From Paulinella micropora (lineage: Eukaryota; Cercozoa; Imbricatea; Euglyphida), in NCBI GenBank assembly GCA_009731375.1, contig BJOX01000238.1, positions 661,655 through 699,809 on the forward strand: a DNA stretch of 38,155 nt, given 5' to 3'. Position 1 is the first letter of the stretch; each line of letters opens with the position of its first letter. This document shows positions 1 through 38,155 of this stretch, piece after piece. A model generated the notes under the pieces. That model saw nothing but the letters and a program-made list of their open reading frames with translations. It searched no databases and was not told where the DNA came from. The position numbers were made by a program, and so were the translations under genes.

Positions 1-94
<94 letters not shown>

Positions 95-111
95 CCTACC
101 TACCTACCTAC

Positions 112-147
<36 letters not shown>

Positions 148-231
148 ATCTATCTATCTATATCTATCTTTCTATCTATCTATGTATCCTTCCCGTATAT
201 ATCGAGCAGTCGATATTGTCTCTACCTCAGG

Positions 232-271
<40 letters not shown>

Positions 272-375
272 ATATCTATCTATCTATCTATCTATCTATT
301 TATCTATCTATCTTTCTATCTATCTATGTATCCTTCCCGTATATATCGAGCAGTCGATATTGTCTCTACCTCAGG

Positions 376-425
<50 letters not shown>

Positions 426-479
426 ATCTATGTATCCTTCCCGTATAGATCGAGTAGTCAATATTGTCTCTACCACAGG

Positions 480-575
<96 letters not shown>

Positions 576-623
576 GTATCCTTCCCGTATATATCGAGCA
601 GTCGATATTGTCTCTACCACAGG

Positions 624-686
<63 letters not shown>

Positions 687-747
687 CCTATCTATCTATG
701 TATCCTTCCCGCATATATCGAGCAGTCGATATTGTCTCTACCACAGG

Positions 748-826
<79 letters not shown>

Positions 827-847
827 CCTATCTATTTATCTATCTAC

Positions 848-931
<84 letters not shown>

Positions 932-979
932 GTATCCTTCCCGTATATATCGAGCAGTCGATATTGTCTCTACCTCAGG

Positions 980-1042
<63 letters not shown>

Positions 1043-1047
1043 CCTAC

Positions 1048-1100
<53 letters not shown>

Positions 1101-1148
1101 CATGTATCCTTGTATATATCGAGCAGTCGATATTGTCTCTACCACAGG

Positions 1149-1238
<90 letters not shown>

Positions 1239-1247
1239 GTCTATCTT

Positions 1248-1282
<35 letters not shown>

Positions 1283-1301
1283 NNNNNNNNNNCACATACG
1301 C

Positions 1302-1338
<37 letters not shown>

Positions 1339-1345
1339 TACACTC
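1..1345. repeat. (TATC)n microsatellite with embedded ~48-bp units
   Basis: Nearly pure TATC with occasional TACC, TTTC and TATA variants, interrupted at fairly regular intervals by a non-simple unit (see the entry at 184-2790). It holds a 10-base assembly gap at 1283-1292 and ends in a (CATACA)n tract. All six frames give long but meaningless YLSI-type open frames. I see no gene here apart from possible splice-edge units. Confidence 0.95.
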
Positions 1346-1454
1346 AGGTGCTATCTGAGACAAACCCTCCGGACGAAGTGTACACATACACATACACATA
1401 GACATAGACATAGACATACACATACACATACGCATACACATACACGTCGTGCAG

Positions 1455-1523
1455 GTGCTATCTGAGACTAACCCTCCGGACAAAGTGTACGTAGCCATCC
1501 CCAAATGTGCGTATGGACCACAG
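1455..1523 (+). CDS. Candidate exon of an unrecognised gene
   Basis: A 69-base island between simple repeats is preceded by GTGCAG and followed by GTTATC, and it is open in phase 0. It reads [18 protein letters not shown] followed by AYGPQ (23 codons). A partial upstream copy of its first 36 bases lies at 1346-1381 with DE in place of DK, the same 5'-edge copying seen at confirmed exons further on. I do not recognise the protein. It could join the phase-0 islands at 4617 and 5402 into one gene; no start or stop is visible. Confidence 0.45.
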
Positions 1524-1524
1524 G

Positions 1525-1600
<76 letters not shown>

Positions 1601-1656
1601 GTATCCTTGTATATATCGAGCAGTCGATATTGTCTCTACCACAGGTTATCTATCTG

Positions 1657-1743
<87 letters not shown>

Positions 1744-1758
1744 ATCTATCTATCTATC

Positions 1759-1813
<55 letters not shown>

Positions 1814-1843
1814 ATATCTATCTATCTATCTATCTATCTATCT

Positions 1844-2148
1844 TCGCTTGTTGAGCCCGGAATAAAACCACAGTGCTCTGTCGGTTTAGACTGTCGAACA
1901 GTCTCGAAATTCCATCTGCTTACTGGGTCCTCTGTAATGGAGGTGGGAGCTCGTTCTCCAAGGGGCGCTTATGGAACGATCCCTGGCCCCGCCTGGTACT
2001 ATGGAGGTTTTGGTATCGCCTGTATCAGTCCCTTCCGTGCAAACATCACGGCTTAGTTGGGCATCGGGTTAATACTTTACCCACAGACTTCCTTGGTTGA
2101 CGAAATCAGAAGCTCCTTTTTCTGACATTAGTCGATATCTCATCTATC
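1844..2148 (+). mobile_element. Interspersed repeat family R1, copy A, 5'-truncated
   Basis: About 305 bases matching 29416-29850 (+), 14311-14738 (-) and 33722-33833 (-). Copy A lacks the first ~130 bases of the full-length copies and begins at CGCTTGTTGAGCCC, as expected for 5' truncation during reverse transcription. All copies end in GTCGATATCTCATC followed by (TATC)n. No conserved reading frame survives between copies. A non-autonomous SINE-like element with a TATC tail fits best; no RNA polymerase III promoter was firmly identified. Confidence 0.7.
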
Positions 2149-3568
<1,420 letters not shown>

Positions 3569-3599
3569 GTGGCGGACAACGGGGCATCGGTATCCTTTT

Positions 3600-3600
3600 C

Positions 3601-3650
<50 letters not shown>

Positions 3651-4075
3651 CATCTATCTATCTATCTATCTATCTATCTACCTACCTAGCTACCTATCTT
3701 TCTTGCTATCGTTCGTGCCTTTCTTCCTGCCTTTCTTCCTGCCTTCCTTCCTGCCTTCCTTCCTGCCTTCCTTCCTTCCTTCCTGCCTTCTTTCCTCTTT
3801 TCTTTCTTCTTCCTTGCTTCTTCCTTGTTTCATTACTTCCTTGTTTCTTTCTCCTTTCCTCCCTTCTTCCAATGTAATGTAATGCAATGTAATATAATGT
3901 AACGTAACGTAATGTAATGTAATGTAATGTAATGTAACGTAATGTAATGTAACGTAACGTAACGTAATGTAATGTAATGTAATGTAAGTAATGCAATGTA
4001 ACATAATGTAATGTAATGTAATGTAATGTAATGTAACGTAATGTAATGTAACGTAATGTAATGTAATGTAATGTA
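3600..4075. repeat. TATC, TTCC and (AATGT)n repeats
   Basis: (TATC)n at 3601-3700 drifts into a TTCC/TGCC polypyrimidine tract at 3705-3865. From 3870 to 4075 follows a clean pentanucleotide (AATGT)n array with AACGT and AATGC variants. There is no coding support. Confidence 0.9.
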
Positions 4076-4305
4076 CTGCTTGTTACAAGAGTAATTACTC
4101 AAACTTGAAACAAAAAGAAAGAAAAAAGAATGAAAGAAGGGAGGAAAGGAGAAAGAAGAATGCAAAGGAATACATTACACTATATGAGATCGCATAATTA
4201 CTTTCCATTTCATTATATTACACCAAACCTTTACACTGTATTATATTTCACGATAAATATCACGTTATCACCACCACCACCACCACCACCACCACCACCT
4301 CCACC

Positions 4306-4339
<34 letters not shown>

Positions 4340-4469
4340 CCACCACCACCACCANNNNNNNNNNNNNNNNNNNNNNNNNNNNNNNNNNNNNNNNNNNNNN
4401 NCCACCACCACCATCATCATCATCATCATCACCACCACCACTACCAACACCACAGTCATCACCACCACC

Positions 4470-4500
<31 letters not shown>

Positions 4501-4616
4501 CCACCACCACCACCACCATCGTCATCATCACCACCTCCACCACCTCCACCACCACCACCATCACTATCATAGGTATTTCGTTAGACCCTACCCAGCTAGT
4601 TTCCCTGTTCACGCAG
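4076..4616. repeat. A-rich spacer, then (CCA)n/(CAT)n triplets
   Basis: Bases 4076-4266 are a non-repetitive A-rich spacer with no supported feature. From 4267 to 4570 the sequence is CCA and CAT triplets, with an assembly gap at 4355-4401. The polyhistidine and polyproline frames are by-products of the triplets. Confidence 0.85.
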
Positions 4617-4661
4617 TTGAAGGTGCCTTGTCGCCTCGTCCGCGTGGCCAAAGCCAGACAG
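4617..4661 (+). CDS. Candidate 15-codon exon, unrecognised
   Basis: The segment sits between CACGCAG and GTGCAT and reads LKVPCRLVRVAKARQ in phase 0 at both ends. Degenerate copies of the segment with its flanking intron follow at about 4881, 5117 and 5224, and a fragment that keeps only the acceptor-side flank lies near 4977-5000. The first copy alone keeps both the acceptor (GCAG|TTG) and the donor, so it is the best candidate for the working exon. Its phase matches the islands at 1455 and 5402. No homolog is recognised, and a 5' UTR exon is possible. Confidence 0.35.
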
Positions 4662-4708
4662 GTGCATACACAAGTCCATAGGTTGATATCTAGATAGATA
4701 GGCAGATA

Positions 4709-4859
4709 CCCCACTTCTGAAATGAAAACCTGACGGAAGTAAAAGCCTGACGCCGCAAAACACGACTCATTTCACTCGGATTTTTACACTGGAGCAAAAT
4801 TCCTAGCGAAATAGGCCGTTATCCGCCGCGGCGTCAGGTTTTTATTTCCGTCAGTGGGG
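4709..4859. mobile_element. 151-bp MITE with TA target duplication
   Basis: The termini are CCCCACT...AGTGGGG, and the inner arms CTGACGGAAGTAAAAGCC / GGTTTTTATTTCCGTCAG continue into TGACGCCGC / GCGGCGTCA. The element is flanked by TA at 4707-4708 and 4860-4861. The related repeat unit near 4965-4985 reads GGCAGATAATTGTTCC where this copy reads GGCAGATA-[element]-TAGTTGTTCC, which is a paralogous empty site. The TA duplication is typical of Tc1/mariner-type MITEs, though some other families also use TA. There is no coding capacity. Confidence 0.8.
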
Positions 4860-5024
4860 TAGTTGTTCCTCTCTTCACTCAAGTGAAGGTGCCTTGTCGC
4901 CTCATCCGCGTGGCCAAAGCCAGCCAGGTGCATACACAAGTCGATAGGTTGATATCTAGATAGATAGGCAGATAATTGTTCCTCTCTTCACCCAAGTGAA
5001 TGATAGATAGATAGATAGATAGAT

Positions 5025-5118
<94 letters not shown>

Positions 5119-5290
5119 TGAATGTGCCTTGTTGCCTCGTCCGCGTCGCCAAAGCCAGACAGGTAAACAGATAAGTATATAGATTAATAGATAGATCAAT
5201 AGACAGATGGTTGTTCCTCCCTTCACGCAATTGAATGCGCCTTGTTGTTTCGTCCGCGTGGCCAAAACTAGGCAGGCAAATAGATAGGTA
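4860..5290. repeat. Degenerate copies of the 4617-4661 exon unit in GATA repeats
   Basis: Three copies of a ~95-bp unit (GTTGTTCCTCTCTTCAC, then the exon-like segment, then AGATAGATAGGCAGATA) lie at 4862-4972, 5110-5216 and 5217-5290, with (GATA)n between them at 5000-5115. The copies lose the acceptor AG or change the first codon (AAGTGAAGG, AATTGAATG). They look like an expanding unit that includes a splice-bounded segment. Confidence 0.7.
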
Positions 5291-5401
5291 GATATGTAGA
5301 TAGAAAGATAGATCAATATATAGATCGATAGGCAGATAGCATTGTGTGTATATGTGTATGTGTGCATATATGTGTATGTGTGTATGTGTGTATGCGCGTA
5401 G

Positions 5402-5455
5402 GCGCAAGTATCGCTGGAGGATCTGCAGAAGGCGGTGGAATGCAGACGACGTCAG
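5402..5455 (+). CDS. Candidate exon upstream of the OLA1-like gene
   Basis: This 54-base island lies between GCGCGTAG and GTGAGT. In phase 0 it reads [18 protein letters not shown], which suits a basic helix and continues the phase-0 chain 1455-4617-5402. In phase 1 it reads [17 protein letters not shown] and joins exactly to the exon at 6681 (DEVTMQDSS...), offering an upstream start at ATG 5440. I cannot decide between the two readings. Three inverted copies lie downstream at 6021-6081, 6215-6275 and 6399-6459. Confidence 0.4.
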
Positions 5456-6530
<1,075 letters not shown>

Positions 6531-6680
6531 TGTTATATATGTGATGTATTCGTACATCATACTTAGCTTCATGCACTTTATGCATGCATTGCATTTAGTG
6601 TACGCATGTATGTGTGTATGAACATGCATGCGCGTATGTTTGATTATTTATTGTGTATGAATGTGTGTCAACTGTTTCAG

Positions 6681-14142
<7,462 letters not shown>

Positions 14143-14235
<93 letters not shown>

Positions 14236-14264
14236 GTAGGTAGGTAGGTAGGTATGTAGGTAGG

Positions 14265-14310
<46 letters not shown>
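14143..14310. repeat. (GATA)n directly after the OLA1 stop codon
   Basis: GATA tetranucleotides with a (TAGG)n block at 14233-14265, joined at 14311 to the 3' end of repeat copy B. The GATA is the complementary-strand tail of that element. Confidence 0.9.
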
Positions 14311-14311
<1 letters not shown>

Positions 14312-14738
14312 GAGATATCGACTAATGTCAGAAAAAAGGAGCTTCTGATTTCGTCAACCAAGGAAGTCTGTAAAGTATTGACCCGATGCCCAGCTAAGCC
14401 GTGATGTTTGCACGGAAGGGACTGATACAGGCGAATACCAAAGCTCCCTAGTACCAGGCGGGGCCAGGGCTCGTTCCATAAGCGCCCCTTGCAGAACGAG
14501 CTCCCACCTCCATTACAGAGGACCCAGTAAGCAGATGGAGTTTCGAGACTGTTCGACAGTCTAGTATAAACCGACAGAGCACTGTGGGTTTTATTCCGGG
14601 CTCAACAAGCGAGAAAGGGCACCCTGAGGGAACAGGATTGTGCTTCCCGTCGCTATTTCGGCATGTGACTTATAGGCGTATGGCTAGGCACACATAAGGC
14701 ACCCCACCACGGGCCCAGCACACCCACACCATCCCCTA
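14311..14738 (-). mobile_element. Interspersed repeat family R1, copy B, full length
   Basis: About 428 bases; the reverse complement matches 29416-29850 nearly end to end. On its own strand it starts AGGGGATGGTGTGGG and ends GTCGATATCTCATC-(TATC)n. Relative to copy C it lacks four bases in the segment TACTTTACCCACNGAC. It lies immediately 3' of the OLA1-like gene on the opposite strand. Confidence 0.8.
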
Positions 14739-14806
14739 GATAGATAGATAGGTAGGTAGGTAGGTAGGTAGGTAGGTAGGTTGGTTGATTGATTGATTGA
14801 TTGATT

Positions 14807-14877
<71 letters not shown>

Positions 14878-14928
14878 AGCTTTTATTAAATATCAGCACT
14901 TTTTCTAATTCCTCCTACTTGATTTCAG
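14739..14928. repeat. GATA/TAGG/TTGA repeats and a short unique spacer
   Basis: (GATA), (TAGG)n, (TTGA)n and again (GATA)n up to 14873, then TAATAAGCTTTTATTAAATATCAG and a polypyrimidine tract ending in TTGATTTCAG, the acceptor of the next exon. Confidence 0.8.
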
Positions 14929-15158
14929 CCAGGCTTGCAGAATACATCGGACGCTTACCTTTTGATCGTTGCGCGTCGAGTGGCGTCTATACTTTCTATT
15001 CACCGAGTAATGTGCTTTACGCAAGAACTGTTTTAATAGACTATAGTTGGGAAAAGACTGGGGGTTACGGGACCTCAAGTGTCCTTGCTCGCCCCTTTAC
15101 TTTTGGAAAGAGACGGTCGCCAGTACAGAGTGCTCGGAGGTGTGTTGAGTTGGCTGGG
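14929..15158 (+). CDS. Exon of an unrecognised gene
   Basis: A 230-base segment lies between TTGATTTCAG and GTAAGT and is open in a single frame (two bases to complete a codon, then 76 codons). Fragments read RLAEYIGRLPFDRCASSGVY, FYSPSNVLYARTVLIDYSW and VLARPFTFGKRRSP. No low-complexity sequence is present. The downstream intron is only 148 bp with no microsatellite, unlike those of the flanking genes. No family is recognised; the 5' part of the gene is not identified. Confidence 0.5.
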
Positions 15159-15306
15159 GTAAGTTAGGCTAGGTGCATAAAATGCTTGCCACTCATACTA
15201 CTACTGAGAGCTGAGTAGGAAGCCGAAGAGATAAAATAGGAAGAGGTATTAATATCGAGATACAAAAGAGAAAAAATGATGTGCTACAATCATGATTTCT
15301 CTTCAG

Positions 15307-15393
15307 TTTCTTAATGCTATATCTCAATTGTTTCGCCCCTTGTTTGATTTCCGCGGCGTTCTTGTCTCGGGCGTGACCCGCCATCATACTCAG
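15307..15393 (+). CDS. Second exon of the same unrecognised gene
   Basis: It lies between TTTCTCTTCAG and GTAAGC, with 29 codons in phase 0 at both ends, agreeing with the phase-0 donor at 15159. It reads FLNAISQLFRPLFDFRGVLV then SGVTRHHTQ. Two consecutive phase-matched exons with strong splice sites make this unlikely to be chance, but the function is unknown. Confidence 0.5.
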
Positions 15394-16378
15394 GTAAGCC
15401 CTTTCGCTTTTAAAAACTTCTATGATGATCGTAGTAATGTTGTCGGTTGTCTAAAATTAGTTGTCAGTTATAATATTAAGTTGTCGGTTGTCTAAAATTT
15501 CAAGTCACCTATGGTTGCCGACCCCGCTGCCTGCTCTTTTCGAAGTTGCCCACGAGTGAAATTATTAATATTCGCCGGCCGAGTCAAAGTCGTTAAGTGG
15601 AAAATGAACTTATTATATGACTTTCAAAACTGAAGCAAAGACTCGGATCAAATAGTATTAATACGTGACTTACTGGCCCGCCCGGCGGGCACTGTCAATT
15701 CAAGTGACTCAAACTCAGCCAGCGAATTTGAGTTAAGGGTCAGATTTCATATTAGCGGTCAGATTTTATATTAGTGGTCAGAATTCAAATTAGCTCACTG
15801 AATTTAACGGTAGTCTCGCCTGGATCATAGTATTAATATTAATGTTAATATTAATCATAGTATTACTGGGTACATTCAACCATAGAATTTGTGTTAAGGG
15901 ACAGATTTCAGATTAGCAGCCAGATTTCAGATTCAAGAGTCACGGTTCAGAGACTTGACTCTGAATCAAATTAGTTCAATTTAACTGCTATATCCGTCCG
16001 CAAAATCTCACTGTGTATAATTTTTTGCGAAATGTTCAGTCACGATGCATTTACTAGGCTCAGTACCAGTCACTCGACAGGCTGTCAGACTGACTCACCG
16101 CCACGGGTGACGCTCACTCTGATTTTCTCTTACTCAGTTGAACTGGCATTCAACTTATTTAAAGTTCCGAAGTGATTCGGACTCTCGATATAAAGTTCCG
16201 AAGTGATTCGGACTCTCAATACCGTAACCGCCTAAACCGTCCAATATTAATACTTCCGACCGGGCCCTGCGGTGGCATCTCAGCTGTTGTCAGTCTGCTT
16301 TCTACGGAGGCTATCTTTGTTCGCCCCAGTCACAAGTTTTAATTTATGTTCCCCTTCTTACATGCTTTGCCTTTTCAG
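15394..16378. other. Low-repeat stretch, probable intron or intergenic
   Basis: AT-rich sequence with short local duplications: AAGTTCCGAAGTGATTCGGA occurs twice near 16160-16220, CAGATTTCATATTAG variants occur four to five times near 15740-15930, and TATTAATATTAATG is followed by its near-inverse at 15832-15855. No convincing exon apart from the borders. Confidence 0.5.
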
Positions 16379-16441
16379 TTTTACGAAAAGGCCAACCATT
16401 TTCAATTGTTAACCGTGGCAGTCGCTTGGGGCGCCGGGCCC
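16379..16441 (+). CDS. Third candidate exon of the unrecognised gene, cut by poly-G gap
   Basis: After TTTGCCTTTTCAG the frame reads FYEKANHFQLLTVAVAWGAG before a poly-G tract (16442-16532) that includes a 10-base gap at 16473-16482. Phase 0 fits the donor at 15394. The hydrophobic stretch could be the start of a membrane segment. The reading frame beyond the gap cannot be trusted. Confidence 0.35.
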
Positions 16442-16482
16442 GGGGGGGGGGGGGGGGGGGGGGGGGGGAAAANNNNNNNNNN

Positions 16483-16532
<50 letters not shown>
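16442..16532. repeat. Poly-G tract with assembly gap
   Basis: Long runs of G on both sides of ten N. This is a likely G-quadruplex region and a common sequencing failure point. Confidence 0.9.
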
Positions 16533-16534
<2 letters not shown>

Positions 16535-17280
16535 AGGAAAGTCCAAGCGGTCAGGCACGGTCCGTGAGCATAATAGCAAACCGATTAACGGTTTTACGCA
16601 AACACTGTGTTACTCAGCCTTGAATAAAGAATGCTCCCCACTCGAAGGGATGAGTTTGAAGTTACTTGAACACCGTGATACACATTAGATTAGTAAAACT
16701 TGCGGTGGCAACTCGTTTGATAGGAAGGGAAGAGTGAGAATACGCTCACTACGCTGGACTAGCAGAGTCCGGACATTCTTCTACCTCTTTTTGTACGATA
16801 GTTGAAATGGGTTGAGCTTTCATGAAACTTTGGCAATGTGGTGAAGAAGAAGAGAATCCATAAGCGCACACTGAGACATGCAATATAACTGAGTGCTGCG
16901 GTCAACTGCAGCGTAAAGCGATCAGATAGCAGCGTTGGAGTCAGCGCTTTACACTGCCTGGAATGCATTTTATGTGTTTCTGTTCAATGATGCTGACAGG
17001 AAGACAAACTTGAAATTCTCTTGACAGAGACCATGATCCTTAGAAAGCCAGAAGAAAAGATGCTGGAATCCTCGAGCATGAGTACAATTACACTTTGAAT
17101 CAATCTTGTGACAGCATTAATATCTGCATAAATTTGATCACGTGAATTAGAAAGCTGCTGCAACTAGGATAAGTCAACAAACATCGCAGTACCTGATCTG
17201 ACCTCGCATTATGGCGGCCATCGTGATGCCCCTCATCACCTGAGCAGGCCATCAGTGGCATCATATAGAAGTTTCGGCGT
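16533..17280. other. Unique sequence with no supported feature
   Basis: Ordinary composition, no simple repeats, stops in all frames and no paired splice sites that I trust. A 69-codon minus-strand frame (16968-16759) has no recognisable content. Confidence 0.5.
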
Positions 17281-18110
17281 CTAAGAGGAATGAACGAGCT
17301 GCACCACAGACAACTGTTTTTCACACTACGATGTCGCTTCTGCTGCTTTCTTTTTTCAGGAAAGACCGTCGTCGAGTCGGTGTTTCGAGTGACAAAAAGC
17401 AACTCCAACTGAAGAAGAAGAAATACCATTTCAATTCTCAAACGAGGTTCATCAGACTTGATCTCCAGCAAACGTGTTTTTTAACGAGGTGTCATCCGCT
17501 GCGCACGAACATGTCGACATGATCTCTGTCAGTCTGAGAGAGATCACGTCGATAGGTGCAATCAAAGCCCTCTGGAATAATCGCCCCAAACTCGCAGTTC
17601 ATCTCCAGCAAGCATATAGATGTTCGGAGCTTCGGGCGGGGTGATGTGTGTGTGCGATTCACTGGTCTTCAGCGATGAACACAAACATTTCGCACAGATT
17701 TCTGGACAGAAGAAATGAGGTGTCCCTGAATCAGCCTGTGACAACCTGTCACATGTCAAGGAGCTGCACCACGCTGCCACAGATCACTGCTTTTCGCACT
17801 ACGATGTCGCTTCTGCTGTTTTATTTTGAGCACTTGAAAGACCGTCGTCAAGTAGGTTTTTCAAGCTCTCAAAACCACCACCGACCGAAGAGAAGAAATA
17901 CCATTTCTATTTTTCTACGAGGGCTTCTGCTGCTTTATTTTGAGCACTTGAAAGATCGTCGTCAAGTAGGTATTTCAAGTTCTCAAAACTACCACCGACC
18001 AAAGAGAAGAAATGCCATTTCTATTTTTCTACGAGGTTCATCAGTCATCATCTGCAGCAAGCACATAGAAGTCTCGGCTTGATTTTGCACCAGCCATGTG
18101 CATTTGTCCG
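17281..18110. repeat. Diverged local duplications of a ~124-bp and ~475-bp unit
   Basis: TACGATGTCGCTTCTGCTG followed by GAAAGACCGTCGTC and AGAAGAAATACCATTTC occurs at about 17329-17460 and 17801-17930, with a direct partial tandem at 17933-18046. A wider unit (GAGCTGCACCAC...) repeats from about 17298 to 17761. Another pair, ACTCACTGGTNTTCANCGATGAACA, lies at about 17657 and 18313. No frame is kept across the copies. Confidence 0.6.
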
Positions 18111-18119
18111 GCCTTCATA

Positions 18120-18305
18120 GCCTACGTCACCTACATCCTGGTCAGTGTTCTGCAATCACTGATGCTGGACTGGTCGGCAATCCCAGCATCAGTGAGGTTG
18201 CAACAATTGCGAAGATCGAGGTGACGCAGGTAAATAAACAAGCCCAGCATCAGTGAGCCGAGCACAGTCGCTAAGAATAAGATGTTGCAAGTCTCGAAGT
18301 CCGGA
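18120..18305 (-). pseudogene. Relic of a cysteine-containing leucine-rich-repeat gene
   Basis: On the minus strand 18305-18245 reads LRDLQHLILSDCARLTDAG, and 18231-18181 reads LRHLDLRNCCNLTDAGI. Both match the ~26-residue LRR of FBXL/AMN1-type F-box proteins (L..L.L..C..LTD.G). The two are in different frames, separated by a one-base shift with missing linker, and the following SISDCRTLT stretch ends in a stop. I read this as a decayed fragment. A live gene is unlikely. Confidence 0.55.
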
Positions 18306-18463
18306 TGAATGCGACTCACTGGTATTCAACGATGAACAGGAACGTATCGCGCAGGTCGCTGAAAGGACAAAATGAGGATGTCATACCAGCCCATCAACCT
18401 GTCACTATCTCGGACTTTCGAGTTCGGGCCGGCGGCGTTATATATTTATATTTATATATATTT

Positions 18464-18730
18464 TTAAAAAAAAAGGGGATGGTCCTCTGTGGGTTGATGG
18501 GCGTCCCAGATTCTTTCAAGGAGGTTCTTCACAATACGAGGTTCATCCTCCTGGGTAACATCCCTCTCCTCCATTCGTAGAGTTGTTTCATTTTTGCAGT
18601 GTCGGGGTTGAGGTTCTTGAAATATTCCCTCTTTGTGCATGAGATTTGCTCTGGATTTCCACACAGCAAACTTTCCTTCCCAGCAATAGACTAGCAATTC
18701 ATCTAGGAATGCCCATATTGCACCATGCAC
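18464..18730 (-). CDS. Hypothetical 88-codon open frame
   Basis: An ATG-initiated minus-strand frame of mixed, protein-like composition (MHGAIWAFLDELLVYCWEGK..., later VKNLLERIWDAHQPTEDHPL) that ends at an A/T-rich run. It lies 190 bp from the kinase start in divergent orientation. No family is recognised; a retroelement or exon fragment is possible. Weakly supported. Confidence 0.2.
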   Translation of the reverse strand: MHGAIWAFLDELLVYCWEGKFAVWKSRANLMHKEGIFQEPQPRHCKNETTLRMEERDVTQEDEPRIVKNLLERIWDAHQPTEDHPLFF

Positions 18731-18919
18731 GAGGCGTTGAGTTGATTTCGCACGCGCTTGCGATGCTAATCGAGAACAAGCATTCTAGAAGATACTTCCT
18801 TGCGACTTTCCTTAAAACGCGAAAGTTGTGCCAGCATCTTCACGACGCACCTTCTTGTTCTGCGTTTTGTTTGTGCAGAGAAGAACTTCACCTCGCCCAG
18901 ACTGCAGACGTGATCCACC

Positions 18920-38115
<19,196 letters not shown>

Positions 38116-38130
38116 GGGGAGATACTAGGA

Positions 38131-38155
38131 GGGGGGGGGGGGGGGGGGGGGGGGG
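38131..38155. repeat. Poly-G at the window edge
   Basis: A run of G directly after AGATACTAGGA, probably a contig end at a sequencing-refractory homopolymer. Confidence 0.9.

Noticed and set aside
216-1865. Long YLSIYLSI open frames in several reading frames
   Set aside because: TATC repeated has period 4 and encodes YLSI in every frame; no codon bias or start context supports translation.
4267-4575. Polyproline/polyhistidine protein
   Set aside because: Triplet repeat with an N gap; no flanking coding sequence or splice logic.

Overview
The window is nuclear eukaryotic DNA, probably from a microbial eukaryote whose lineage I cannot fix from sequence alone. The genes are split into many short exons (about 45-120 bases, with a few long ones) joined by canonical GT-AG introns. 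Almost every intron is one or more microsatellites: TATC/GATA, TC/GA, GAA, CTA, TATG/ATAC, TTAC, AT. There are no operons, ribosome-binding sites or prokaryotic signals. Twelve runs of N (10 to 891 bases) are assembly gaps, mostly inside simple repeats.

Layout. Bases 1-6680 are mostly TATC/TACC/CAC repeats. They hold three short exon-like islands (1455-1523, 4617-4661, 5402-5455), a 5'-truncated copy of an interspersed repeat (1844-2148) and a 151-bp TA-flanked MITE (4709-4859). Bases 6681-14142 (+) carry an OLA1/YchF-type P-loop nucleotidase. It has an unusual N-terminal extension and long serine runs, and its C-terminal TGS domain is rebuilt from four small exons. Bases 14143-18919 are mostly intergenic: a second copy of the interspersed repeat, three exons of an unrecognised gene (14929-15158, 15307-15393, 16379 into a poly-G gap), an old duplicated tract, and a frameshifted leucine-rich-repeat relic on the minus strand. 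Bases 18920-38115 (+) form one large gene of about 25 exons. It begins with an S6K/Akt-like AGC kinase and, if the phase-compatible exons are joined, continues as a low-complexity C-terminal extension of roughly 800 residues (about 1,240 aa in total). Reading frame is kept across the proposed junctions; the exceptions are the DFG region, which is missing or damaged at an AT-repeat/gap, and the donor of exon 23, which is weak.

The most striking pattern is that exon edges are copied again and again. For most exons of both genes, the splice junction plus 15-60 bases of adjoining exon recurs 1-9 times in the neighbouring intron, embedded in its microsatellite. One case (25243-26320) is an array of about 85-bp units, in both orientations, copying the 5' edge of the kinase exon that encodes the DWW motif; it contains a perfect inverted repeat with 109-bp arms. 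Introns, splice sites and microsatellites therefore seem to evolve together here. I consider this, rather than any single gene, the possibly undescribed phenomenon in the window.
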